Source: Combretum micranthum
Taxonomy: Eukaryota; Streptophyta; Magnoliopsida; Myrtales; Combretaceae
Direction: 5' to 3'
Length of the DNA stretch: 64,000 nucleotides
NCBI GenBank assembly: GCA_024138025.1
Contig: JAMXBD010000066.1
Span: forward strand, 1,178,001 to 1,242,000
Positions 37,012 to 52,809 of this stretch are shown here, piece after piece. The translations under genes were made by a program, and so were the position numbers. The notes beneath the pieces were generated by a model. It did no database searches. It saw nothing but the letters and a program-made list of their open reading frames with translations, and was not told the DNA's origin. Numbering within the stretch: position 1 is the stretch's first letter; the number at the start of each line of letters is the position of its first letter.

Positions 37012-37604
37012 AAAATTATTAAGATGCAAATGTGAGAATCTCACATGGGAAATATGAGACTTGTGTGGAGAGCTTATAAGAAGGAAGACCCATTAACCCA
37101 TTGCCTTAAAATTTTAGGTTATAGATGATGTTAAAAGTCCATCTGTGTAGTTCTTCATAAAACCCATTGGATTTCTCCCCATTGAAAGACATACTCAAAA
37201 CCCTAACAATTGGTATCAAAGCGTGACTCAACTGGGAAACTCCCATGGTTGGCTACCATGTGGAAAGAAGAGTTTTATAGTGTGACTCATTTGTGAAACC
37301 TATGGTGAATAGGCCACTCACAAAGCGGGTTTAGTAGAGTCAATTTGATAAGCTCTTGAGGGGGAGAATGACCTATCCTATTATGGAGAATCACACTTGA
37401 GGAGGAGATTATTAGGGTACAAGTGTGAGAATCTCATAAGGGAAATATGAGATTTGTGTGAATAGTTTATAAAAGAGAAGACTCATTAACTTATTGTATT
37501 AAGGTTTTTTGTTATAGATGGTATCAAAAGCCCATTTGTGTAATCTTCACAAAACCCATTGGAATTCTCCTCATTGAAGGTATACTTCAAACCCTAACAA
37601 AAAT
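37012..37604 (+). mobile_element. TRIM retroelement, copy 1
   Basis: LTRs at 37017-37208 and 37410-37599 (about 190 bp each, ending CCTAACA) flank 200 bp of non-coding internal sequence. The primer site TGGTATCAAAGC is at 37211-37222 and a purine tract (GAGGAGGAGAT) sits before the 3' LTR. A perfect AAAAT duplication flanks the element (37012-37016 and 37600-37604). The terminal TG has become TA in both LTRs. A sister copy is at 53787-54379. Confidence 0.85.
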
Positions 37605-39180
37605 AAACTTATAGTCTTAGAGTGCCTAAAAAATAAAGATAAAATAAGATATGATAAAATAATTGTTGGATTTTTATTGGATTTTGAAAGTGAAGACGAG
37701 AGGCAAAAAAAAGAGAGGGAGAAAACAATGAGGTATTACAGACAGCCAACAATGGCAATCGTCTCATAGGTTTTTTTTTTTTTTTACTTTTTTAATTAGG
37801 ATTTAACTTGAAGAGGAGAGATGAGAGAGATGATATTTAAGAAGTTAGTTTAAAGGAAAAAGAAATGTTTAAGGTTAGAAGCTCTATGCTATTGTTATTG
37901 ATTAAGAAAAAAGGTCTAATTTTTCTTTTAAATTTGTCTAATTTAAATGAGTTAAAGAGGCAAGATTATACAAACCCCAACAATCCGTAGGTGTATACTA
38001 TATAGTTGTTTTCTTTTTTCAACTTATCCGTTGTGTAATATTGATGATTCAATAGGATTTGACAAAATCGGTTTAAGCAATAAGTTAAGCTTATCAAAGA
38101 AGAATCATTATTCATAACTCTTCTGCATTTGATATGAATATGTGAAGTTATAGTCCATTTGATAAATCTTTAGGACTCGGAATCTGGAATTGAATTATGC
38201 AAATAAAAATTATGGTGATTGATATATATTTATGAATAATGAAATATGATCAAAATAATTAAGTTTTTCTTAATGTACTATAGATTCTGAATCAAATCGA
38301 ATGAACTATAAACAGGCTTTGTTGTCTCTCATTAATGTAACTCAAACAAGGTTTTTCTCATGGCTTTAATAACTGTCATGATTCATGATCAGATTGGAAA
38401 TTTGGAATCCATCTCTTATTGTAATGTGAAAAAACAAAAAGGTTTTTCCCTGGCAAAAATAAGCTTGCCAAGCACCACTTCGTTCAACTGCAAAACACGA
38501 TCCGGATAAGCTGTTGTTGGAAATTAGAGAGTATAATTTGTCCAATTTAAGATCTAAAATCAGTTCTGCAACTTATTTTGCATGTAATTTTCAATAATCT
38601 ATTTAATTCTTAAATAGTACACCAAAAGAATTTATATACAATGGATTTTAGAAAATTAAAACTGTTCTGTCCATTAAAATTATATATACAACTTTCAAGC
38701 TCAACAAAGCATATATATCCATCATCTACAAATAGTTTTTTTGTTCCCTCCTTAATTCCAAGTTATGGAATTGCATAAAACTTTTAATATTTCAATAACT
38801 TTGGGGAATAGATTAATGCAGTAATTTTATGTCTTATAAAAAAACTTCTCATTTTCCTTAAATAATATAAATCCAATGGGTACTTTATGTGTCTTCATAT
38901 TCTTTCTATTTTTATTTTATTTTTGTTAAATGCATTACAACTATGGAGGATTAGAGAAATCAAATTCACCTCACCCCATTAAAAATTATTATTAATGCTA
39001 TTAGGTTATTAGAACTAATTAGTATTTATTTATGCTATTATGTTGTTAAAAATTTTAATACTTCAAAACTTAAAATTTAGGAAGCCTGTTAAAATATTTT
39101 ATTTAGCTTGGTTTTCTATTTAAAAGGTGAAAAATAATTACTCAACTATCCAAATCCAATAATTAAAATGTGGTTTTCGA
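37605..39180. other. Intergenic DNA, no gene seen
   Basis: AT-rich, with a poly-T run near 37770. No coding or structural signal stands out. Confidence 0.55.
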
Positions 39181-39369
39181 GTCTGTTTGGATTGTCTGAT
39201 TTTTATCTATATCAGATTAAAATCTGTAACTGATCTGTATCATATTTCTACTATATCTGCATCGTTTTTGTTTGATCAATTTATGAGTAAAACTGTCAGT
39301 TTTTCATTGGTATCTATTTTTTAATAAACGTATATTTAAAAAAAATAAAAATATCATACCAAATGGAAC
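39181..39369. mobile_element. MITE-like copy related to the GRP94 intron insertion
   Basis: It starts GTCTGTTTGGATTG and ends, in reverse, GTTCCATTTGGTAT. Internal stretches such as TTTTTATCTATAT and the TTGATCAATTTATGAG region match the intron element at 32054-32282 read in reverse. The target duplication is not clear. Confidence 0.4.
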
Positions 39370-40203
39370 AATCTTCTCAGACAAATAATTTTCTCAAAAC
39401 AATTTATTGGAGAAGTCAAACGTATCATTTAGGGCAAGAATTTTGACTTTTCTCTAACAAAGACTTTACATACACATATATTCTCATGAAAAAATTTTGT
39501 GGTGCATCATTTTCTTAACCGAAGGTGACGTTTGTTGTTTAATGGGGACGTTAAGATGATTTAGCGGATCGATTTAACTAATAAATGAAATAAACAAGCA
39601 ATATACTTTTACATGAATCATCCCAAATAGCTTTAAGTATAACAAAGCACGGATGTTTTATCACGAAAAGTGCAATCTGTATGGCATGTTTCTGCTGTAC
39701 AGGGGTATTTTAAATGAACCTATGTTCCTGTCTAATATAAGGACAATACTTAAACCTTAATCCCATTAAATAGTGCTAATCACTGTTTGTTATATACATG
39801 TAGTATGATCAATAAAATTTTAGTTTATATAGGGTGTTCAAACCATGGATGATAATTTTTTAAAATTCTTTCATTTCAGTATTATCCATATCAAAATTTA
39901 TTGATATTTACAAGTCACGTGTGTATATATAATTTTCATATATTACTTAATGATTTTATTTTATTTTATTTTTCTCATTTCATTATCAAACCTTTTTTTC
40001 TTAGCTAAACACATCATAGTTTTCCTGTTCAATATATAATTATATGATATCATATTTAATTTATTCTCTTCACATACTTTTCACATAAATAGTCTATTAA
40101 GTAATGCAATTTCAAAGATGTGATGCTGGAAGTCATCCTTGTGCGTGGCAAAACTCATCCCGAATGTGCTTCTCTCAATTTCTTATAGATGGGTGTTATT
40201 CCG
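39370..40203. other. Intergenic DNA, no gene seen
   Basis: AT-rich sequence without recognisable genes or element ends. Confidence 0.5.
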
Positions 40204-40300
40204 TTTTTTTTTTTTTTTCGGGGATTAGGGGAGAGGAGATTCGAAAGTTAGACCTCTTATTTGAAAGGTCAAGGCTAATGCCACTAGGTCATTAGCTATT
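40204..40300 (-). mobile_element. tRNA-derived SINE (minus strand)
   Basis: Read on the minus strand, the head has an A-box-like TGACCTAGTGG (40291-40281). About 45 nt further comes a B-box-like GTCTAACTTTCGAATC (around 40252-40237). The head then ends in a tail of about 15 A residues (40218-40204). Order and spacing of the Pol III boxes and the A-tail fit a short plant SINE. Clear flanking duplications were not found. Confidence 0.6.
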
Positions 40301-41132
40301 ATTTCAAATTTATAGTTAAATCATTCGCTTCTTATTTTATCTATTTGCTATATGTTGAAACATTTATATAGATACAGGTAAATTCTATGGTCATGCCATT
40401 AATTTTAAATGGATCGATCTCATTATCATCTAATGGCTTACACCATACTCAACCATGATCGAATCACCAAAATAGGTTGACTAAACACTGTAAAAGCTCC
40501 CATATAAATATATTAGTCTTTGTTAATGTCATCAAGTTTTCATGCATACAATTCATTGTTAAGCATTTATACCATAGAGCTTCTTTGGAATGTTGTCACC
40601 CAAGACTCCTATTTTGACTAGAACATTTTATTAATGATCTAGGGCACTTTTAGTATCTGTATGTCCTGAGGCAGAACAGTAGCTTTGGATGATGATGAAA
40701 ATGTGATGAATGCTGTTAATCCCAAAGCCTAGTCCAATACTTACAGTTACAGGCCAAGCCCAAGCATCTCACCTAGACCAGGCGTCCTTAACACGAATAA
40801 GCACTAATTGATTTAAATCTGCACTAATTGTATCATGCCATCTAGAGTCCTGTCATAACAAAAGGCATACAACTCTCTTCTCCCATAACTGCGCAGCCAA
40901 ATTAGGCATCTTTAAATTTATTGTGTTTTACTTTATTCATTTTGTTGTGTTTTATTTGTTTATGAGAAAATATTGCTAAGGTAATTTGCTATTTCTAAGT
41001 TTTTCTTTTTCTTTAAATATATATTTTACTTTGTTATTTTTATGTTATTGTAAGGGAATTTGAAAAGTTAAGAGAAGAATACATGTCACAATCGAGTTAG
41101 CTAAGCTTCAAGAAATATAAGAAAAAAAGTAG
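40301..41132. other. Intergenic DNA, no gene seen
   Basis: Moderately AT-rich. Nothing with coding character was recognised. Confidence 0.5.
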
Positions 41133-41465
41133 AAATTGATAGGGTTAATGCCGCGAATGGTATATGAATTTTAATAAAATATATAATTAGGTACTTGAAC
41201 TTTAAAATTGACCAATTTACTATCTCAAATAATTTTTTGTGCATGTCAATGCTAACTCCATCAAATTTGCTAACACTATCATCTAATATGGTGTTTTTAA
41301 TTAATGTGATGGAAGTGCTATACGCATGTATGAAAAGATATTTTAGATATTAAATTGATCGATATCAAAATTAGAGCACTAAATAGATTAATTTTAAATT
41401 CAAGTACTTAATTTCATATTTTGATAAAGTTCATATACCATTTGCGATATTATCCCAAATTGATA
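41133..41465. mobile_element. MULE-type MITE with perfect 9-bp duplication
   Basis: The element is 41142-41456 (315 bp). Its inverted arms of about 110 bp begin GGGTTAATGCCGCGAATGGT on the left and GGGATAATATCGCAAATGGT on the right (in reverse). AAATTGATA flanks both sides (41133-41141 and 41457-41465). Non-coding. Confidence 0.87.
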
Positions 41466-44400
41466 TTTAATATAAAAGGTTCATAACACCTTTTCTTTCT
41501 CCCGTCATTCGTGATTTTTCAAGTAAAGATCAAAACGCAAAAGTCTTCAACCCCAAATCTACACACCAAACCTTATCATAAATGAACATATGTGAGGAAA
41601 AACATAATAAACTAACAATAGTAAACCTGGTAATAGAAAATGATGCAAATGGAAAGAAGATCTTATATTGAGTACAAAGAGTAAACAAGATCTAAGGCAA
41701 CCTAAAAAAATACTACTAAATAAGAAGAGCACGAAGGCAATAGAGGACTAATGCATATAATTTATTATTTGTAAGTTCAAACGATAATTTTTTTGGGGTT
41801 TCTATTATAAGAGGCTATTTGACATGGACTACAATGAAAAAATGAAAACAATACCAAAAATAGTTGGTATGCAAGCAAAAATGAACTAACATGTAGAATA
41901 TATAAAGCAATCTTCCATGTGGAGTAATTCGTTGAAATATTCCATGGTTGCATGTAAAATAGTGACGTACAACCTAATTTAGCTATTAACAAAAGTCTAC
42001 AGTATTACATCACTTTATCCATAATGTCATCTAGGTTAATATAAAAACTATGGGCTTATATGCAATTATCAAAATGCTTGAATTTGAACTTTTAAGGCCA
42101 TTCAATTTTGAAGGAAAATTATGTATTCCCTTCATCTTTTTTACAAGTTTAATTTCATATATTATTGAATGGCTCAAATTTATATACACTTGTAATCATT
42201 TGCTTATTGTAATGAAGGCCACAGCTCTTGTTAAGGTCATTGTCTAACCTAATAGTAGACTTGCCAAGCCAAAAGGATAGGTGGAAGAGACCTTAATAGT
42301 AGGAGCATTTCGTATAGACCTTAATCGATAATAACTCAAAAATTGCATGACATGATAATTGTGACTGGCTTAATGGTAATAGGGAATCTTTATTAATGAA
42401 AGGAAAGAGAGCGAAGCAAAAACTATGGTATATTGCGAATGAGAGATCAAAGCTTAAAGTCACACTACACGAGAAGAAAAAGGCTTTGAATACGAAGATC
42501 AGCATACAAGAGAAGGCCGATGCCCAAGTGTTAGCTTAAGGAACATTAATAAAAAAATTTATACAATAAGATCTAAGTCTCGTCAATGAAATTGGCTAAT
42601 GCATAGAAAGACTATAATAACATTCATGATCTCACCCATTTTATTCTAAAATAGAGACACTATGTTGAAGGGGGAGATTATCAAGTTGAAGAGCTTAACT
42701 GAGTTGTAGGCTAAGACCATTTCTAAGCCTCTAAATTTGGAAGTCATTCCCCTCGAAGTAGAAGAGAAGGTTCAAGATGCTTTCTTTGAAAGTGATGAGT
42801 GGATTGATCATGAGGCCAAAGTTGCTTAAGGTATTGTTCATTGAATATTGCAAAAAGACCCGAGGTATGAGTCTTAACCTGAATTTGTTTGAATGGAATT
42901 ATACCATGGAAGAAGACAAAGATGATGAGCTACCTAAGAACAAGAATCAACTCACAGAGGAGAAGAAAAAAGACCATATTATCCTTCAAAAACAAAGGTG
43001 GCCACTCCTACTTTTGAAGTAATCATTTAGGTGACTTGATGTTTATGCTTAGCAATAACACATCTATTAGTCTTCCTACTGCTCTTGGTATTGATGCATT
43101 CATAGGTCCTTCTGTTATTTCCAACAATAATAGACCCATCATTTCATTTGCTACTCTTGCCTTTCCTCAAATCAATGAAATTTCATCAACAACTCCGCAA
43201 ACTGTTAACATTGATGTGGAAGTAGAAAAGGAGACTTGAGAGATGGTTTATGAACCAAGTCAGTAGATGAATAACAAAAAGTGACCCCTAATAGCACTAT
43301 AATTGTGCTAACTTTTCTTTAGTTCTTTTTGTGTTATTCTTGTCTATTGTAAGCAATCTGGTTGGAATGCTAGCCTCATACTTTTGAATTTTTGAATGTA
43401 ATGAAATTGATGGTTTTATTTTTACCTTGCTATTTACATGTTGTTGGCATTTTGTTGACATTTAATTCTTTTAGCACTTCATATGTTTATTCTATTTGGT
43501 ATTCAAGCGTACTTTGGGTTTAAGGGATAGAGAATTCTTCGAATGTTTGAACTATTAATCCTTTAATGAAGGTGTTTAGGTGGGTAGCCCAAACATAAAT
43601 TATTTTGGAGTTCGTCCACCAGTCAAGTCAACTCATGAATGATGTTAAATCACTAGAATGACAAGATTTGTGCCTCATGTCTTTTGAAGAAATAAGATTT
43701 GTGCAGTATCATCATTCTCCCTTTGACACGATGGCAGCCTAGCTAATTATCACGAACCTTAAGATCTTAATAGATGGAAATCTAATGCTTAGGGATTTTT
43801 AGTTGACTAATATCCAAGGATTAAACATAATCCTAAAAGATATTTGTCATATATTGTCTTTGGGTTCTTTCTATAAATAAAGGACAGGGATCCTTGCTCA
43901 TCAACATCACTTCTAAGCTTCTTATCTTTCACTTAACATGTCTTTTACGGATGTTTTGTGGTTAGAAAAGGCAAGTCTATGGGAAGATATAGAGAATCAC
44001 TAAGGGATTAAAATGCCTAAAATAGGTTAGAGCTTCAATTAAGATTGTTATATTTTAGTCTAAAATTTATTGGTAGCAACTTTTAGGAGTTCAAGTTGGG
44101 TAATGATGTTGCTTTCGATGGCTCCAGCAATAGCTCTCTTTTAGGAATCTTAAAAGGATTGTGCATCAGTGGCAAAGGCTTCTATTTGTGTGCATCACTA
44201 GGTCTATAGATGAATATAGAAGTCTTCTAGCATTAGCAATGAAACAACTTTAGATGTTACAATAATTGCATTAGTATAATGTCTCCATATGAGAATGAAC
44301 TTCTAGTGTTAATTGTCATGTTATAATAAGCCTATTTGGCATTTTAGATTTATTTTAGCAATCAAACCATTCAATTTGGCATATAAGCGAATAGGTTTGT

Positions 44401-44644
44401 TATTTCCATCTTCTTGTATCATTAACCGCACAATGTGATTCAATTAAAATGTCAATTAAAACTATTGTATCTTTGATTTTTATTTAATAAAATTTAATAA
44501 AATAAAATTTTCCTTTTGACTAATCTTATGCCTCTTCTTGACTCTAGAAATGGACCCATGAGGTTGGCTTATAGTCCAATAGGTTGGTCAATGTCTTACT
44601 AGATCGAAATGGGCTTAGGGAGCTAATTATCAAAATAGCCCATC
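41466..44644. other. Intergenic DNA with possible decayed element sequence
   Basis: Short plus-strand frames at 42777-43022 and 43036-43239 are protein-like in composition but I recognise no domain. A purine tract (AAGGGGGAGATTAT, about 42668) and a CTATAAATAAAGG box (about 43873) hint at retroelement debris. No ends could be paired. Confidence 0.35.
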
Positions 44645-44826
44645 AACACTAATATTATTAGAGTAAAGTACATCCAGTCACTAATAAAAAGAGGCTAAGG
44701 TCAAAAGAGTCAAACTAAATTCAATAAAGATATTAACACTAATATTATTAGAGTAGAGTAAATCCAATCACTAATAAAAAGAAGCTAAGATCAAAAGGGT
44801 CAAACTAAATGCAATAAAGATATTAA
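44645..44826. repeat. Diverged tandem duplication, period 90 bp
   Basis: Two adjacent copies, each with AACACTAATATTATTAGAGT and CACTAATAAAAAG, offset by 90 bp and differing at a modest number of positions. Confidence 0.8.
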
Positions 44827-45009
44827 AGAGTCATTCATGTTTATCATTCATTTTCTTCAAATTTGAGAACATTTTACTTTTTACCTTCTGTGTTTGCTTG
44901 GGTTTAAGTCTTTTTTTCCCCTAATTTTATAAATGGATACATTTTCTTAAAGAAAAATAAAAAAAAGGTATATTTCTTACTAGGATTTATAGGAACCGGA
45001 TCGAATCGA

Positions 45010-45276
45010 ATGAATAAACCACATATTTTCAGTATGGATCGAAAAAATAACTTAAGAAACTGGTTTCGTTGCTGGATTAAATCAAATTGGGTTGAACAAG
45101 TAGAAAGAACTCGAGTCTTGACAATTCTGGGTTTGTGTGAGACTGCGAGTGCGACGAAATTCATTCTCTTTGATGGTCGCAAAGAGAGTCAACTTTTACC
45201 TGTTACAGAACTTATTTCTATACGTCAAAAACAAACACCCGTCGACCCGAGAACATCTTTGACCGATGAAAAATGA
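45010..45276 (+). other. Unidentified 88-codon open frame
   Basis: An uninterrupted frame from ATG to TGA with balanced, protein-like composition (MNKPHIFSMDRKNNLRNWF... to ...PVDPRTSLTDEK) and less A/T skew than its flanks, whose neighbouring bases are poly-A/T rich. I do not recognise the family. It stops before the kinase gene and no splice join to that gene keeps its frame in an obvious way. An organelle-derived insertion or a decayed gene are both possible; this is only inference. Confidence 0.35.
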
Positions 45277-45597
45277 ATAAAATAAAGTCATGGCACTGGG
45301 AAAGTATAAAAAATTTACCAACTATTCATCTCTCACCATTTCTGACCGCAGTCGTAATTCCCACGTACCTAATGGCGGCAAATACGAATCCATGCCAAAC
45401 TTTACAAGATAAGATAACAACATGAAAACAATAAGATAAAAGTAGTTTTATTATTAATATTATAGCAAGATCCTAAGATCCGTGTCTTCTGGTTCTTCTT
45501 CCCAAATTTTATTTCATATTCAATTTAATTCCCCACATGGGCAGTCTGTAGATGAATCATGAATGTATAAACATATTTCTTTCTCACTTTCAGCCCT

Positions 45598-49276
<3,679 letters not shown>

Positions 49277-49503
49277 TCACTGCTCTCTTTCTGATGTAAA
49301 TACAGAAGTAGACATTGCCACTTCTTTTGTAGTTTTCTGTGCGAGGTTGTGCAATGTATAGCCCTGTCAATTTTTTAGGCACAGGAATAGAGTAAATCTA
49401 TTCTATGGCCTAACTTATTCATTAGTATCTTTTGGAATTGTATGAGTAAATTAGTTTTTATTCCCATCCAGCAAAATCAACAAGTCGAAAGATACCTTCT
49501 ATT

Positions 49504-49822
49504 TTACGGCTCGTTCACTTTACTAAATAAATAAGGATATAACATAATTCTTATTACTGAGGAACGGAGGAATAGAATAAAATTGTGATAGGATTTTCCT
49601 TTATTAATTTTCTTTTATTTAAATTAAGGTATTTTAGGGAAAAAAACAATTATAGTATTGAATTCTCATTCATAGGCTAGAAAGGAATGACTATTTAGTA
49701 TTTTTTTGTTAAAAATATTTCTTATGAAATCGCTGTTAGGGTCAAATAAATGTCTTAATACCCATTCATAAGGAATAATGATGTAATGAAATTATAATTA
49801 CAACAAAATGAATGAGCAGTTA
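49504..49822. mobile_element. Possible PIF/Harbinger-like MITE
   Basis: Termini CGGCTCGTTCACTTT and (in reverse) CTGCTCATTCATTTT flank about 313 bp (49507-49819), with TTA on both sides. A TTA duplication is the PIF/Harbinger hallmark, but the inverted repeat is short and imperfect. It lies just beyond the presumed polyadenylation region of the kinase gene. Confidence 0.4.
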
Positions 49823-50062
49823 CTGTTTTAAATACATGGTAATATAAGGGAATAAAAACAAATTAAAGGAAAATAGAAGAATATTATGTTTGTGATATCT
49901 TAAATACAAAATAAAAATAGAAATTGATAGAAATCGAAGGAAATGTATACAATATTGTCACTTTGATGCCTACTTCTTTTATCTAGGAAAGTGGGGAGAA
50001 ATGAATCTGCTAATATTATTGTCTCGGGATCTATTTAGATATTTTGAGATATTAGAACCTAC

Positions 50063-52767
50063 TAAACTGAAATAGCCATGAATTCCTTATATTGCATGCT
50101 AATATGATATTGGGATGATATATTATATATGTGTGTGTGTGTGTGTGTGTTTAGCTAATGTAATTAGTGAATGTGTTAATTTATATGTGTATAGTATTAT
50201 GAAATTAATATTATTGTTTGATATCTATAAATGTGTGAATAGCTTAATAAATGTGTGTGTCTTTTTGCAAGTTAATATGTATATGTTATGTTTAGAATTT
50301 AATTAAATTGCTTTTGAATTTATTTAAAACATGACAGAATTTTTGGCTAAATTTAGACCCACCTTTTGAGCTCAAATTTCCAAATGCATTTGAAATTTTC
50401 CCAAATTAAACCTAGGACAATTACCCCTAATGACAATTGTTGGATGAGTATTGGCTTGATTTTGAGCAAATTAAGACCCCCTTTTGGCAGCCTCAAATTT
50501 CCATACGAATTTCATCTTCTTTCTTTCTTTTCTTTTCTCAATCCAAAATTTTAAACCCAAGGTTTACTACAAGCTTAAGGATTTGAATAACATTCTAAGC
50601 CAAGATTCACCCATGTGAGTTTAAAGCAACCTTTATCTTTCATTTCATGTTTTATAATGTGTTATTTATAAATGTTAGAATAGATGTGATTTTGAGGTGA
50701 TGTTTGGTATGAGATTTAATTGATGCATGAATGATAGTTTGAATGGGATTAAGTGGCTAATGGAGTGGTAGTTTGCATCTCATAGGAATGTGGAAGTGTG
50801 GGAATGAGTGTTATAGAAAAATTGAAGAATGAGTAGTTGATAAGAGAATTTGAAGTATGATTAGTGATTTGATGATTAGAAGTAGAATTCATGTTGTTAG
50901 GATAGCATTTGGATCATATAACAAGCTTTAGAAAGTTTGGACTAAGTTTGGAAAATTTTTGAGAGTTGATCAAAGTGTAGTAAAACAGGGGAGTTCAAAA
51001 ACAATTTTCGTATACGTTAAAAATTGAACGTACGCCGGCATCTGGGGATTCTACGCCGCCGGCGTAGAGGCGGCGTTGAAAGCCCACAGAATCAATTTTC
51101 CTAACGCCGTTTGTTACGCCACCGGCTTTTATGCTAAAGATTTGCCAGCGTCTGTTCTTCAGAACGTACGCCGGCAATTTGAGTCTCTACGCCGCCGGCG
51201 TAGAGGCGGCGTTGAAAGGCCACAGAATCAAATTTCTTAAAGCCGACCAAACGCGGCCGGCTTTCGCTAGACAAGTGAGCCGGCGTTCCTTCATCCATAT
51301 TGTACGCTGGCTGTTTGAAATCAACGCCGCCGGCGTATGTTTCAAAGCTGCCCGCGTACCTAAGTAAGCAGACGGCTTAGACTTCTCTGGATATTTTTGA
51401 AACTTTGGGTTTTGGATTCAACGCCGGCTAAAGGCCTCCGGTGTAGGAAGCAAAGGCTGACGGCGTACCCTTGAACACTGCCAGCGTTGGCAGTGTGAAT
51501 TTTCAAGACATTGAACACCGGCTCAACGCCGCCGGCGTTGAGTGCCAGCGTATCCCCTGTACTTTTGAATTTTAAGAACTTTTTCTAAAATTTTCCAAAG
51601 TTTGTTATTTGAGTAATTATGCATTTATTAAGCGATCTAGGGTATAATAGGATGCTTAAATGCTTTATTTTGATTTTGAATTAATTTATTTGGATTTCTT
51701 GGATGTATTTATATTTTGAGCTAGTCAATTAGAGTTTAAGCTAAGTGTGAACTTTGATATTGGTTTAAACAGTGATAGATCCTCGCCCAGTCGACTCCGT
51801 TAATTCCTGAGCTATATCAGGTACACAGTAACTTGCTTGTCTCTTTGTTAGGATAGGCATCCGAATCAGACTACCTTAATTTAAGAAAATCTTATTGATA
51901 TCTGAATGTTGATTGTCGTTGTTTGCCGTTGAATCTGGTTCGGAGAGCGGCACCTTGCTCAGATTGGGGGCAGGGTACTTTCTCGTTAACGGTTAGAATG
52001 GTTTAGGAGATATGAGTATCCGAGCTGCTCATATCAACCCCCTGAGCGTCGTGATGCGTTACTCAGAAACCCCTAGTATTACGGGCTACGCCGGAAGGTG
52101 GGGCTGCCTAGTCTGTATGAACAGTAGGGACCACTCAGGGAGGCGGACGTAATACTAGAACCTTGTTGTCCGGAGTTTGAATACTCTCGTGTTGTCTTAT
52201 CAATTAAAGACTTATTTATGAATAAGCGATTGTTGGATAATGCATCTAGCCTAAGAATGTGTGACTCACTTCGCATTTGTATTCGTTACTTGTGTACTGG
52301 GCCTTTGGCTCATATTTTATCTATTTCAGGTGATAATCCCGATGAGTTCTATACGAGTATGGGGTACGGAACCGACTTTGACGATTTTCTTGATGGGTTG
52401 GAGGATTAGAGATGACCATGGACTCAATGGACCCTAACAATGTAATAGATTAGATGAGATTCATTTTGGTTGATGGTGTAAATGTTGTGTTAGTAGAGTT
52501 GTGTTTTGAAAATTTTGGTTAAGGCTTATAAAAAGCCTTTGAATGTAATATGTATGTATGTATGTATGTAGCTATTTAGAAGTAGAGTTATTTCCGCTGC
52601 TAATATCTATGTCTTTTGTTGTATAATATCTTATAGAATTAGATAAACAATTACTCAAACTATCCCTTTAGGCAACCTTACATATAATCTTAGGGGTTAT
52701 ATGTAGTTGGGGATCCGTTATCTCCTATATCAAATATAGGGGTAAAATCCCGGGTCTTTACATAAAC
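50063..52767 (+). mobile_element. Solo LTR, probably gypsy type, 2.7 kb
   Basis: TGAAATAGCC at 50068 and GGTCTTTACA ending at 52762 delimit 2695 bp. They are flanked by a perfect TAAAC duplication (50063-50067 and 52763-52767). No primer site, internal region or second LTR is present, so this is what remains after LTR-LTR recombination. Features near the end (TTTCCGCTGCTAATA, GGGTAAAATCCCGGGTCTTTACA region) recall chromovirus-type gypsy LTRs. It contains a (GT)n tract near 50131 and a (TATG)n tract near 52550. Orientation is inferred from those 3'-end features. Confidence 0.85.
51026..51552. repeat. GC-rich, CpG-dense repeat array inside the solo LTR
   Basis: Units start at 51026, 51162 and about 51298 (period 136 bp) with GAACGTACGCCGGCA or a variant. 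Further degenerate GCCGGC motifs continue to 51552. Units 1 and 2 each contain the hairpin CTACGCCGCCGGCGTAG (51051-51067 and 51187-51203), two 8-nt arms around one base, followed by AGGCGGCGTTGAAA. The array is an island of CpG in otherwise AT-rich DNA. Confidence 0.9.
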
Positions 52768-52809
52768 ATTACAAAATTATCCTTTGTACATTACCACTTT
52801 AATCCTATG

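Noticed and set aside
43855..43935. Promoter of a gene or LTR at the CTATAAATAAAGG box
   Set aside because: A TATA-like box is present, but no exon, LTR end or primer site could be tied to it.
51131..51367. Open frames across the GC-rich array (51131-51367 and 50995-51177)
   Set aside because: They arise because GC-rich repeats lack stop codons. Composition is dictated by GCCGGC motifs and there is no homology.
51026..51552. CRISPR-like or centromeric satellite array
   Set aside because: There are only three units in one LTR, with no spacers of constant length and no wider array. Its place inside a delimited solo LTR explains it.
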